Below, piece by piece: positions 1 through 7,492 of a stretch of DNA of 9,545 nt; position 1 is the stretch's first letter, and every line of letters begins with the position of its first letter. The notes below the pieces were generated by a model, which saw only the letters and a program-made list of their open reading frames with translations, had not been told where the DNA came from and made no database searches. Source of the DNA: Patescibacteria group bacterium (GTDB lineage: Bacteria; Patescibacteriota; Saccharimonadia; CAILAD01; GCA-016700035); assembly GCA_030917125.1 (NCBI GenBank), contig JAUPVH010000006.1, positions 1 through 9,545 on the forward strand, written 5' to 3'. The position numbers and the translations under genes are program-made.

Positions 1-425
1 TCGAGGTTATAAAATGGTGATTGCTCTCGAGTAAGGATTGGATCGCCAGCAATCCTAAATCGATGCGCGGAAAGAATAAAATTTCCACCTTTTTCCGGGT
101 CGCCACGATCTGGAAAACGATGCCAGGCTCCCTTTTCTAACGCTTCAGCCCCGCCGGTATAAAACGGTACTTCTAAATTTATTTTTTCAATTTGGATTCT
201 ATCACGCGCATCACTAGTATCATCGGCCGTATTTAAATCAACGTCACTTTTAACGGGAAGATCTACCTGGGGCGACAAAAGCAGTACAGCAATATATACA
301 CCAACACCAATACATACAAGGCTCACGAGTAGAAGAAAACGACGAAGCCATTTCCTGCGACCAGAAGTTTTTTTGTGGGTTGAGCCCAACTTTGAAGGCT
401 CAGTCTTGGGTGGGCGTAAGTCCAT
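1..425 (-). CDS. Sortase, N-terminal part (cut by window edge)
   Basis: Membrane-anchored transpeptidase expected to cut LxxTG-type sorting signals and join surface proteins to the cell wall. The 141 visible residues show a basic N-terminus (to about residue 29), one membrane helix (about 30-50), a linker, then the start of the sortase beta-barrel: RIQIEKINLEVPFY (76-89), GAWHRFP (99-105), and GGNFILSAHRF (113-123), where His121 fits the catalytic His of the family. The catalytic Cys (TLxTC) and Arg would lie beyond base 1. The ATG at 423-425 was chosen because it precedes the basic region and has a TATAAT box 8 bases upstream. The gene follows the deacetylase by 33 bases and sits in a cluster encoding three LxxTG proteins, its likely substrates. 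Class D/E-like is my guess; two substrates carry LAxTG, the form preferred by class E enzymes. The family call is firm, the class is not. Confidence 0.9.
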   Translation of the reverse strand, partial: MDLRPPKTEPSKLGSTHKKTSGRRKWLRRFLLLVSLVCIGVGVYIAVLLLSPQVDLPVKSDVDLNTADDTSDARDRIQIEKINLEVPFYTGGAEALEKGAWHRFPDRGDPEKGGNFILSAHRFRIAGDPILTREQSPFYNL

Positions 426-433
426 AGACTTAC

Positions 434-439
434 ATTATA
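434..439 (-). promoter_or_regulatory. -10 box for the sortase gene (leaderless type)
   Basis: A perfect TATAAT lies in the 33-base gap between the deacetylase stop and the sortase ATG, only 8 bases before the ATG. Transcription would start at or just before the start codon, and no Shine-Dalgarno sequence is present. The -35 region (TTATAG, overlapping the deacetylase stop) is poor. The sortase may therefore have its own promoter in addition to read-through. Confidence 0.5.
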
Positions 440-458
440 GACTAAGTACGTATGCGCT

Positions 459-1820
459 CTATAAGCCTAATGATTCATTCAGAGCGGCTTGCGTGGTTGT
501 AACGCTAATACCAGAGTTCTTCACAAGTTGAAGCTGTCTTTGCAGCGTTGCCGGGCTGACACTCCAGGCGTTTTTATTATCTCCAGCAAGTTCATGCCAA
601 ACTAGTATGAGCCAGCCATTTGAGGCCTTGGCGGCATTAAGCGCAGCCGTAAGCTCGGCATCGGTCGTAGAGTTGAGAACAATAAAGCTCTTTAAATTGT
701 AGCGATCAAAATTCGCTTTCGTATTAGTAATCGGCTGACAGTTACGTAAACTTTGGTAGAGTGTCTTTGCAACATTCACTACATTTGTGTTGGATTCGCA
801 GTATGGCGTAACAAAAAGTTTGGTTGGCTCACCCAAAATACCATCAAGATAATTTTTACTAAGCGTCAACTCATTCGTCATCATTGCTGTCGAGAGACTC
901 GGCAAGCTGGGGTGCGACACCGTATGGCTTCCAACATCACCGCGTCGATTCCAATCCTGAATTTGCGCAGGCGTCATGTACGTGCCGTTGCCGTAGTTGG
1001 CATTATTTACTGCAGTATCGGTAATGATGTATTGGGTTGGACGCCAGCCAAAACTTTCTACGAGCGGCAAGCCATATTGATAGGCCGAAGTCCAGCCATC
1101 ATCAAATTCTATCGATACGAGAGGACGTGAAAATGGTGTAGTGGCCGTTGGTGGCGGTGGAGTAACGGTTGGTTGCACGGTAGTAGTTGGGGTAATGGTA
1201 GTGGTTGGTGTCACGGTCGTTGTAGTGGTGGGCGTTGGAACGACCGTGGTTGTTGCGGTCGGAGTAACGGTAGTAGTTGTAGTCTGGCTAGTGCCCTGAG
1301 TCAGGCTATACGAATCAGTCTGCAGCCAGCCGTTTCGTGCTATCAAATGATAGACTCTCACGTTTTTAGCACCAGCTGGTGCCACAAACTTAGTTGTCAC
1401 TTGCTTCCACGCCGTTCTACTTCCAGCCACATCTCTCAACCACAGATACTGACGTGAACCATCTAGCATCTCTACTTCGGCGTTAATTTCGGTGCGAACG
1501 TTAGACTTGTACCAATTGCTATAGGCATACGTTTGACCTGGCTGTACATCAATGGCACTCGCAGTCCACCGCGCATCTCCGGAGACATAGTTAGTTACCC
1601 GCACGTATGCCGAGCGCGAACCGTTCTGTGCGCCAGTGGTAAGCACCGAAAAACTTGCCTTAAGCGTTCCCCAGCTATCAGCTGAAAAGCTGTCGATTGC
1701 AGTGGCAGATCCACTTTCAACTGAGTTATTGAGTAGTAAATTTCCTGACGCTTGGCTATGGTTGCCAATTATAAATAACGCCCCTAATATTGCGGCGGCC
1801 AAAAGTATCCTGGTCTTCAT
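459..1820 (-). CDS. Secreted polysaccharide deacetylase (CE4/NodB) with N-terminal CBM-like domain
   Basis: Predicted extracellular enzyme removing acetyl groups from an N-acetylated polysaccharide (peptidoglycan, chitin or exopolysaccharide; the substrate cannot be told). Of 453 residues, 1-25 form a signal peptide (cleavage near SQA/SG); about 27-174 look like a jelly-roll carbohydrate-binding module of the CBM4/9 style (VQPGQTYAYSNWYKS); 177-229 are a Thr/Val/Pro linker; and 232-453 are the NodB domain. Visible CE4 motifs are EFDDGW (Asp240, Asp241), SHTVSHP (His299, His303 as metal ligands), FVTPYC (336-341) and LILVWHE (His409). Motif 3 lacks the usual Arg and resembles the FAYPYG type. 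The start at 1820 was chosen over an in-frame upstream start at 1871 because AGGAGGGG lies just before it and the signal peptide begins there. There is no LxxTG motif, so retention would rely on the CBM. It stands between the CSLREAI gene and the sortase. Confidence 0.9.
   Translation of the reverse strand: MKTRILLAAAILGALFIIGNHSQASGNLLLNNSVESGSATAIDSFSADSWGTLKASFSVLTTGAQNGSRSAYVRVTNYVSGDARWTASAIDVQPGQTYAYSNWYKSNVRTEINAEVEMLDGSRQYLWLRDVAGSRTAWKQVTTKFVAPAGAKNVRVYHLIARNGWLQTDSYSLTQGTSQTTTTTVTPTATTTVVPTPTTTTTVTPTTTITPTTTVQPTVTPPPPTATTPFSRPLVSIEFDDGWTSAYQYGLPLVESFGWRPTQYIITDTAVNNANYGNGTYMTPAQIQDWNRRGDVGSHTVSHPSLPSLSTAMMTNELTLSKNYLDGILGEPTKLFVTPYCESNTNVVNVAKTLYQSLRNCQPITNTKANFDRYNLKSFIVLNSTTDAELTAALNAAKASNGWLILVWHELAGDNKNAWSVSPATLQRQLQLVKNSGISVTTTQAALNESLGL
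1134..1292 (-). repeat. Low-complexity Thr/Val/Pro-encoding repeat (interdomain linker)
   Basis: This stretch of the deacetylase gene is built from imperfect repeats of GT-rich triplets on the plus strand (gtagtagttg, ggttggtgt and similar). On the minus strand it encodes runs such as TTTTTVTPTATTT and TPPPP. It joins the CBM-like and catalytic domains and probably forms an extended linker, possibly O-glycosylated. Such repeats are prone to length change. Confidence 0.7.
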
Positions 1821-1822
1821 AT

Positions 1823-1830
1823 CCCCTCCT
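1823..1830 (-). promoter_or_regulatory. Strong Shine-Dalgarno site of the deacetylase gene
   Basis: AGGAGGGG ends two bases before the ATG at 1818-1820, counting from its last G. It is the only strong Shine-Dalgarno sequence I find at any start in the window, and it decides the start of this gene over an in-frame candidate 51 bases upstream. No convincing promoter was found in the 104-base gap to the preceding gene. Confidence 0.75.
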
Positions 1831-1924
1831 ATGAAAAGTTCTGTACCTAGTATGGGCGTAAAAAAACACAAAACCTAGAGGACAAAATGCGAATCCCATC
1901 ACTTACTTTCGCTTTTACGTTTGC

Positions 1925-3823
1925 TTACGCTTTGTGATTTCGTAAACTACGCCACCGAGTGAGCACATACAGACCTACCAAAAAAGAAATACCTATAACG
2001 ACAAGCCAGACCCTTTGTGATTCTCCCGTATCCGCGAGACTCGTCGAGGCCAGTCCAACTGGATCAATAACGGTGCCATTAGCTTGTCCGTCTTGGTCAA
2101 GGATGCCGCCATCAGTAATGCTGTAAGTAAGTTTGAGCATAGACTTACCGTTGTAGTCTTCGCGGGTGATGGTAGCGTTTGGTACATCTAGATAGGATTG
2201 GGTGCTAGTTTTGTATTTGCGGGCCGTGTAGTCGGCAGGATCACCGGGGAGATCGTAGTAAAGGGTGACAGTTTTGGTAGCGCCAGGCGTGGTTGTGAAT
2301 TGGAAGGATGTGAGACCGGCCGGGAACTGGTTGTCGCCGTCCTTGAGGAGTGAAGCATAGTCTACGGGGGCTACAGAAGGGTTAGTAACATCTTCGGGGA
2401 GGATGAGGGTAACGGTGCTGCCTTTGGCTGGGTCGGGGTATGTGAGTGTTTGAGATGAAGTAGTTGGACAGGTACCGTTGTACTCGTAAGCACCGGAGTC
2501 AAAGGTAGCGCACTGGGGACGCGTCACGCCACGGGCATCTGTGGTGAGTCCAGAAACAGTGACACCAGCGTCTATGGCCGGAGAGCCTGGGAGCAGTGAG
2601 ATGGTAGGTACAAGTCCCCCGTTGTCTGAGAGAGGACCGAGGGTTAAGGCGAGATTACTGACATTGTTCTGGTCTGTTTCTTGATCGAAGTAGTCATTAC
2701 ATGATTCATCGTCGGAGAGGTTGCCGCCGAGGGAGGTGATGGAGGGGATGAATTCTCCTACCCCTCCAAATAAGGTTCCTACATTAGTATCAATACAGCT
2801 TGGCGAGTTATCGCCGATTAACAAAGAGTTTTTAATATCAATGTTTACTCCAGCGACATCACCAGTCTGCAAAGCAATGCCAGCTGCCGTAATTAATCCA
2901 CCACTCTCTCCACCCCACACTTGACTCGCAGCACCGCTAACATCAAAAATGGTTAGATTTAAAGCATCAACATTAACCTGACTATTTCCATTTGCTGTGG
3001 TGGCAAATGAGTTGACGCCAGTTGCACCATCATCCGCAGAAACGATATCGTTTATGGTTACATTGGAAATTGACGCATTAACAGTGCCGGCCGAAGGTAC
3101 TCCCTTAAATGTAGACATGGCAATACCACTAGTAACAGCACTGACTCCAGTGCCAGATAAAGAGCGAATTGTCACATTTTCTATCGTCGCAGTAGTTAGA
3201 GCACCGTCAGAGGACACAACTAAAATTCCATTATTAGAATTACCAGATGACGAAAGATCATGAATATATACATCCCTAACAGTTAGCGTCCTAGCTGGAG
3301 GAATGTCTTGATATGGAGTAGAGAAATCAATCCCCTCTAGGCTGCTGCCTTGCGGAGACGAGCCGTAACTTATTTCGATGCGTTCAACAATTAAGTTCGA
3401 CAGAGCTTGAGCGCGAATTGCTTCATAACTAAACTGCGTTATTTTAAGGTCATACACTCTGAGCGTACCCGCAAGAGAGCGAATTCCAGAAAGATCATTG
3501 CTGTCAATAATAGTTTCATCCATCCCCTGCCCTTGAATTACTACTGATTGTTGAATCGTCGGCAAATCCACACTCAGCGTAATCGTCCCACTTGGCAAGT
3601 TAGCGGTGTCGTTGTTGCCGTCTCCGGCTGGGCAGTCAGTGTTAGTTTGAGCTTGGTCATTAATGTTTTGGATGGCTTCGGAAAGTCTGCATTGACTGTC
3701 ATCTTCTATGCCGTCAGTACCAGCTACGACGTTGAGTGTGGCAGCCTGAGTATGTTGAGCAAAGAAGATGAAACCGCCTACAAGAATAGTGAGGAGCGTA
3801 AATAGACGGAGGGCGATTTTCAC
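1925..3823 (-). CDS. CSLREAI-type beta-helix surface protein with LADTG sorting signal
   Basis: Secreted, wall-anchored surface protein of unknown ligand. Of 632 residues, 1-27 form a signal peptide (VKIALRLF..., cleavage near TQA/A); CRLSEAI (45-51) with Cys64 is the start of a CSLREAI repeat domain; about 75-395 are Ser/Thr/Asn-rich strands of a parallel beta-helix; SPAIDAG and FDSGAYEYNG (to about 450) match the choice-of-anchor Q style; about 458-592 match choice-of-anchor U, with ARKYKTSTQSYLDVP, LTYSITDGG and DPVGL. Then come LADTG (596-600), a membrane helix (605-622) and a basic tail. The GTG at 3821-3823 was chosen because it overlaps the stop of the upstream gene as GTGA and begins directly with a signal peptide. 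A TTG at 3848-3850 would add nine residues but has a poorly spaced ribosome site. Translation is probably coupled to the upstream gene. Confidence 0.88.
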   Translation of the reverse strand: MKIALRLFTLLTILVGGFIFFAQHTQAATLNVVAGTDGIEDDSQCRLSEAIQNINDQAQTNTDCPAGDGNNDTANLPSGTITLSVDLPTIQQSVVIQGQGMDETIIDSNDLSGIRSLAGTLRVYDLKITQFSYEAIRAQALSNLIVERIEISYGSSPQGSSLEGIDFSTPYQDIPPARTLTVRDVYIHDLSSSGNSNNGILVVSSDGALTTATIENVTIRSLSGTGVSAVTSGIAMSTFKGVPSAGTVNASISNVTINDIVSADDGATGVNSFATTANGNSQVNVDALNLTIFDVSGAASQVWGGESGGLITAAGIALQTGDVAGVNIDIKNSLLIGDNSPSCIDTNVGTLFGGVGEFIPSITSLGGNLSDDESCNDYFDQETDQNNVSNLALTLGPLSDNGGLVPTISLLPGSPAIDAGVTVSGLTTDARGVTRPQCATFDSGAYEYNGTCPTTSSQTLTYPDPAKGSTVTLILPEDVTNPSVAPVDYASLLKDGDNQFPAGLTSFQFTTTPGATKTVTLYYDLPGDPADYTARKYKTSTQSYLDVPNATITREDYNGKSMLKLTYSITDGGILDQDGQANGTVIDPVGLASTSLADTGESQRVWLVVIGISFLVGLYVLTRWRSLRNHKA

Positions 3824-5880
3824 TTCTTGAGTGCTTTTCTGCTGAGCCAAACTCCCCCAACCATGAGAGTACCAGCGCCGAGGAGCAACAGTAATAGATT
3901 CTCCCCTGTGCTCGCTAGTGTGCCAGTGGCACCGGTGACGGTAAGGGCAAGCCCCACTGGATCAACAATTATCCCATTCGCTAGCCCGTCATCATCCAGT
4001 TCTCCCCCGTCGGTGATGGAGTAATTGAGCTTAAGCGCAGAGCTAGCACCAACTTGCTCATTGGTTAGCGCGGAGCCGGGGATATCAAAGAAGGTTTGCG
4101 TAGTAGCATTGTACTTACGAGGCACATATTGGTTGGGGTTAGTTTCGGCGTGGATGTACATGGTGACATCAACAGTATCGCCGCGGGAACAGTTAAGCGT
4201 GAAGTCGGTAAGGCCGTAGGGGTAGGCCTTGCCGTTGTCAGTCTTTGCAAGCGAGGTCACATCAACCGACGCAACCGTACCATTTTCGGAACAGCCAGAA
4301 GTAACGAGTGTGGCGTAGATACCAGTAGAATCAATCTCATAGGTAGTGACCGTGGGCTGGAGACGGTCTGGCGTGCCATCGTTATTGCTATCGCCATTGT
4401 TGGGACCAGCATCTTCTACACTGTCTGCGATGCCATCGGCGTCAAAATCGGCAGCGGAACCAATAGAGATATTTTGCGAGAATTCTGAAGTAGACCCAAA
4501 TCCAGAGGCTGTCGTACCATCAATCGCTGTGGTGGTTGCCGAAAGAGCTTTATCGGTGTAGTCACCGGACACGGTCAGCGTGATAGTTTTGTTAGTACCC
4601 GGAGTAACTGCAGTCGCAGCACCGAGGTATTCTTCACCGGGTCCAGCACCAAAGATAGTAGCCTCGTTATTTGCGAAGAATTCTATGCGGTAGGTGTTGG
4701 AAGGAGAATCGGCGGCATCCAAGTCGTACGTAATGGTGAGGTCATTGCCAATTTGTTGGGCAGTCTTGAGGACGGGAGTGTTGATGAGATTATTTGCACC
4801 AGTGTCGATGTCTGAGGGGTCGTTAGCTTGCGGACCGTACTGCTCAAATAAATCCGGATCACCGTCACCATTATTGTCTTCATATAGTCCATGATCAATG
4901 CCCAGGTTTGACTGACCAAAGTTCGGATAATTAAAGTTTGATATTCCCCTTATACTGTTGCCAAGAATAGTAATCTTGGACGGATATATGGTAAAACTGG
5001 GACTGACACTCCTTAATGCAGAAGTCGCCACACCTACTCCCTCTACATCTCGAATAATATTACCCTCTCCAACATTAGTGCCACCAACCAATATTTCTGC
5101 TGCATCGCCCATAGCTAAGACACCAAGCCCTTGAGTCACTCCTGAAATGCTCGTAAGATTTTTTGTTGCACCAATATAGTTTCCTTGAATTATAGATCCA
5201 TTATTCTCCCATCCAGGAGCTACAGCTCCTAGAGCAAAAAATTGAATATTCAGCGTATTATTTCCAACTACTAGATTTCGATCTGCAGCATTTGGTCCGC
5301 CTATTGTAGTGTTTGAGCAAAAGACCTGCACGCCAATGTGTGTATTTCCAAAATCCTGCAAGCCTGCAGCATCAGATCCAATATAGTTGCCCTGAACATT
5401 TAACCCACTACAACCTGGTGCAGATGCCGCAACACCAACTTTAAAACGATTGATGGCAAGCCCCTTGATCGTGACGTTATTAGCATTCGTAGCTAAGCCA
5501 TTGTCATCAACATTCTCACCATTAATTTCGATTAATATATTTGCATTTATTGGACTACCCCAAGCGCTGGTATTTTCGCTTGATCCAGGTTGTGTATAAC
5601 CATTTATCGTGAGTGACTCCGATATAGCTGGAAGCGCAACAATAGGTGTAATTACCTGAACACCAGAGCCAGATATGTTGAATTCAATACTATCAATATC
5701 CGATGGATTCCCATTGCTGTTTGCGTCCATCATTGCCTGACGCAGTGAGCCGGCCCCGGAGTCATTGGTATTAGTAACGGTAAAGGTTGCTGGAGCAGCA
5801 TGGCCACTGGCTGCAAACACAACTGAAACTCCGGCAAACAGTCCAACAGCAAAAACAAAGCGCAATAAGCGTTTATACAT
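3820..5880 (-). CDS. Parallel beta-helix surface protein with LASTG sorting signal
   Basis: Secreted, wall-anchored protein of 686 residues, ligand unknown. It has a signal peptide (about 1-30); FTVTNTNDSGAGSLRQAM (33-50), the entry to the beta-helix; rungs carrying QGNYIG (163-168, 232-237) and IGGPNAADRN or VGGTNVGEGN repeats; an acidic DNNGDGDPD stretch (335-343); an immunoglobulin-like region (about 375-470); Ca-binding type DADG repeats (480-505); a choice-of-anchor U style module (about 512-645) with Cys530 and Cys564, SITDGG and DPVGL; then LASTG (655-659), a membrane helix (661-678) and a basic tail RKALKK. It is a close paralogue of the interrupted gene upstream. The ATG at 5880 has an extended -10 six bases ahead and no Shine-Dalgarno site. 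The stop overlaps the next start (GTGA), so the two genes form an operon. Domain calls rest on motif recognition. Confidence 0.9.
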   Translation of the reverse strand: MYKRLLRFVFAVGLFAGVSVVFAASGHAAPATFTVTNTNDSGAGSLRQAMMDANSNGNPSDIDSIEFNISGSGVQVITPIVALPAISESLTINGYTQPGSSENTSAWGSPINANILIEINGENVDDNGLATNANNVTIKGLAINRFKVGVAASAPGCSGLNVQGNYIGSDAAGLQDFGNTHIGVQVFCSNTTIGGPNAADRNLVVGNNTLNIQFFALGAVAPGWENNGSIIQGNYIGATKNLTSISGVTQGLGVLAMGDAAEILVGGTNVGEGNIIRDVEGVGVATSALRSVSPSFTIYPSKITILGNSIRGISNFNYPNFGQSNLGIDHGLYEDNNGDGDPDLFEQYGPQANDPSDIDTGANNLINTPVLKTAQQIGNDLTITYDLDAADSPSNTYRIEFFANNEATIFGAGPGEEYLGAATAVTPGTNKTITLTVSGDYTDKALSATTTAIDGTTASGFGSTSEFSQNISIGSAADFDADGIADSVEDAGPNNGDSNNDGTPDRLQPTVTTYEIDSTGIYATLVTSGCSENGTVASVDVTSLAKTDNGKAYPYGLTDFTLNCSRGDTVDVTMYIHAETNPNQYVPRKYNATTQTFFDIPGSALTNEQVGASSALKLNYSITDGGELDDDGLANGIIVDPVGLALTVTGATGTLASTGENLLLLLLGAGTLMVGGVWLSRKALKK

Positions 5881-5886
5881 AAGAGG

Positions 5887-5914
5887 ATTATCTCACACCT
5901 GTAAACATAAGCAA
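5887..5914 (-). promoter_or_regulatory. Extended -10 promoter of the LASTG protein gene (leaderless)
   Basis: The extended -10 TGAGATAAT (5887-5895) has a TTGCTT -35 box (5909-5914) 16 bases upstream. The -10 box ends six bases before the ATG, which places the expected transcription start on the ATG itself. It lies just downstream of the terminator that follows tRNA-Met, so the surface-protein operon would start independently. Confidence 0.65.
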
Positions 5915-5917
5915 AAC

Positions 5918-5947
5918 AAAAAGAACTCAACTAATTGAGTTCTTTTT
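5918..5947. terminator. Bidirectional intrinsic terminator after tRNA-Met
   Basis: A perfect 13-base stem (5918-5930 with 5935-5947) encloses a four-base loop, CTAA. The stem carries an A-run on one side and a T-run on the other, so it can end transcription in either direction. It would end the tRNA-Met transcript and insulate the following surface-protein operon. Confidence 0.85.
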
Positions 5948-5964
5948 AAGCTGTAGATAATTAC

Positions 5965-6041
5965 TGGTGGCTGCGGGTGGATTTGAACCACCGACCTCTG
6001 GCTTATGAGTCCATTGCTCTGACCAACTGAGCTACGCAGCC
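5965..6041 (-). tRNA. tRNA-Met (CAU anticodon), probably elongator
   Basis: A 77-base cloverleaf with encoded CCA (5965-5967). The acceptor stem is GGCTGCG/CGCAGCC with discriminator A, the D-arm is GCTC/GAGC, the anticodon CAT is at 6005-6007 in loop CTCATAA, and the T-arm is GGTGG/CCACC with loop TTCAAAT. The acceptor resembles bacterial elongator tRNA-Met. A CAU tRNA could also be the lysidine-modified tRNA-Ile2, and I cannot exclude this. The anticodon stem has only three Watson-Crick pairs, flanked by A.G at 27-43 and 31-39. It is not an initiator: it lacks the three GC pairs and the mismatched 1-72. It lies between the two paralogous beta-helix genes. Confidence 0.92.
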
Positions 6042-6085
6042 ATGTTTGATGATTTTTCAGACTATATTTACATAGCTTAAAACTG

Positions 6086-6105
6086 GATTATCATACCAGA
6101 TAATC
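6086..6105. repeat. Inverted repeat upstream of tRNA-Met
   Basis: GATTATC and its complement GATAATC flank six bases between the interrupted surface-protein gene and tRNA-Met. On the minus strand it overlaps a TGG-TATGAT sequence that could be an extended -10 for the tRNA. It lacks a clear T-run, so it is either a weak terminator of the upstream gene or an operator-like site. A second weak -10 candidate, TATAGT, lies at 6061-6066. Confidence 0.4.
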
Positions 6106-6136
6106 ATCAGGTTGGCTAGGCCTAATGGGCTGGGTT

Positions 6137-7492
6137 TTAACCACCATTATTCGTTGGTTTACTCACCACAAAACTAATGCGATATTTAAATACCGGTATG
6201 GTCACAACTCGCAAATGATGCCAGATTGTGTAGTGCACGTGTGGATCCTGCTCGATAAGCGGCTTACGGTGACGCTGCCAGTCATAAATCACGTAGAATG
6301 CAGTGAAGAGTAATGCAAGTGGAACTGGCAAAAACCAATATGGCACTCCGGTATCCGGCAAAAGCGTTGCCGTAAGCGTTGGGTTTGCCAAACCAACAGG
6401 GTCTACGATGAGTCCGTTCTCTTGTCCGTCATCATCAAAGGGGCCACCATCAGTAATGCTATAAGCAAGCTTGATTGCCTTCTCGCCCCCAACTTCTTCT
6501 TCAACCAACGTAGCTCCATCTATTGTCGAAAAGCTATTGGTGGCCGAGCGGAACTTACGCGCCTTAAATCCATTTACCCCCTTATCGGAAAATGTATACA
6601 TGGTAATGCTCGCTGTGTCACCTCGCGAACAGTTGAGGGTGAAGTCTGTCAAACCAAACGGATAATCGTAGCCATTATCGCGAGCGTTCAAGGCTGCAAA
6701 TTCCAGCACAGCAACATTACTATTTTCACGACAACCCGTAACAGAGAAAGTGATGTAATGATTACCGTTAGCAGCAGCGAAGGAGCTGACAGTTGGTTGC
6801 GCCTTATCGGCAGTACCATCTTCATTGCCGTCACCATTATTCGGTGCACCATCCTCAACACTATCCAGAACCCCATCTGCATCTGTATCGGTAGCCGAAC
6901 CAATCTCAACATTCTGCGCAAACTCACTCGTCGCCCCAAAACCAGTCGATGAAGTACCATCAATCGCCGTAACGGTCGCCGAAAGCGCTTTGTTGCTGTA
7001 GTCGCCACTTACGATAAGATTTGCCGTAAGATTTGTGCCTGGGCTTACGGTAGTTGCACTAAGAAATTCCTGCCCAGGACCAGCTCCAAAAATTGTGGAG
7101 GCTTCATTTGCATAAAATTCAACACGATAAGAATTCGATGGGCTGCCCGCAACATCTAAGTCGTAATTTACTGTAATCTGGTTTGAAATTTGCTGAGCAG
7201 CATTAATCGCCGGAGTATTTATTTTGCCGTTAGCACCGCTGTCACCATCTCCCGCATCATTCTCGTCTGGCCCATACTGCTCAAACACGTCGGGGAGAAA
7301 ATCGGCTGGATCATTAGTATCAATCTGGCGCGCGATATCAATTCCCAAATTACTATTACCAAAAACATTCAATGAAAAAATTTCTATATCAAATATAGTG
7401 TTACCCAATATACTCAGCCGCTGCGCCGATAGCTCAAGCGGTATAGTTGGCAAGCTAAATTCAACAACGCTTACTCCAAACCCTATAAGCCC
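6137..7492 (-). CDS. C-terminal part of interrupted beta-helix surface protein, LPDTG sorting signal
   Basis: This continues, in the same frame, the gene beginning at 8560 after a single TAG at 7493-7495. It has no signal peptide and no credible own start (a TTG at 7451-7453 is the nearest; no Shine-Dalgarno), so alone it would not be secreted. Counting from that TTG, it has the last beta-helix rungs (LSILGNTIFD), an acidic linker (45-75), an immunoglobulin-like region (about 85-185), DTDADG Ca-binding type repeats (189-214), and a choice-of-anchor U style module (222-356) with Cys241, Cys275, SITDGG and DPVGL. Then follow LPDTG (365-369), a membrane helix (about 371-389) and a 48-residue cytoplasmic tail, much longer than usual for sortase substrates. 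The sequence stays co-linear with the paralogue at 3820-5880 and shows no further disruption. It may be a pseudogene fragment or the rest of a readthrough protein. Confidence 0.75.
   Translation of the reverse strand, partial: GLIGFGVSVVEFSLPTIPLELSAQRLSILGNTIFDIEIFSLNVFGNSNLGIDIARQIDTNDPADFLPDVFEQYGPDENDAGDGDSGANGKINTPAINAAQQISNQITVNYDLDVAGSPSNSYRVEFYANEASTIFGAGPGQEFLSATTVSPGTNLTANLIVSGDYSNKALSATVTAIDGTSSTGFGATSEFAQNVEIGSATDTDADGVLDSVEDGAPNNGDGNEDGTADKAQPTVSSFAAANGNHYITFSVTGCRENSNVAVLEFAALNARDNGYDYPFGLTDFTLNCSRGDTASITMYTFSDKGVNGFKARKFRSATNSFSTIDGATLVEEEVGGEKAIKLAYSITDGGPFDDDGQENGLIVDPVGLANPTLTATLLPDTGVPYWFLPVPLALLFTAFYVIYDWQRHRKPLIEQDPHVHYTIWHHLRVVTIPVFKYRISFVVSKPTNNGG

Noticed and set aside
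1821..1871. Longer start for the deacetylase at 1871
   Set aside because: It would put 17 non-signal residues before a clean signal peptide, and the strong Shine-Dalgarno site points to the ATG at 1820.
3824..3850. TTG start at 3848-3850 for the CSLREAI protein
   Set aside because: The GGGGGAG ahead of it is only one base away, and the nine added residues precede a complete signal peptide; the coupled GTG fits better.
4096..6952. Plus-strand ORFs such as 4096-4488 and 6422-6952
   Set aside because: They lie entirely antisense to the surface-protein genes, have no recognisable domains or ribosome sites, and mirror the codon bias of the real genes.
646..7050. Recurring octamer CCGTAAGC (647-654, 6370-6377; reverse at 6262-6269, 7043-7050) as a DNA uptake or chi-like word
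   Set aside because: Four copies exceed the roughly 0.3 expected for one chosen octamer, but many octamers could reach this by chance in 9.5 kb; without a genome-wide count it is not supportable.
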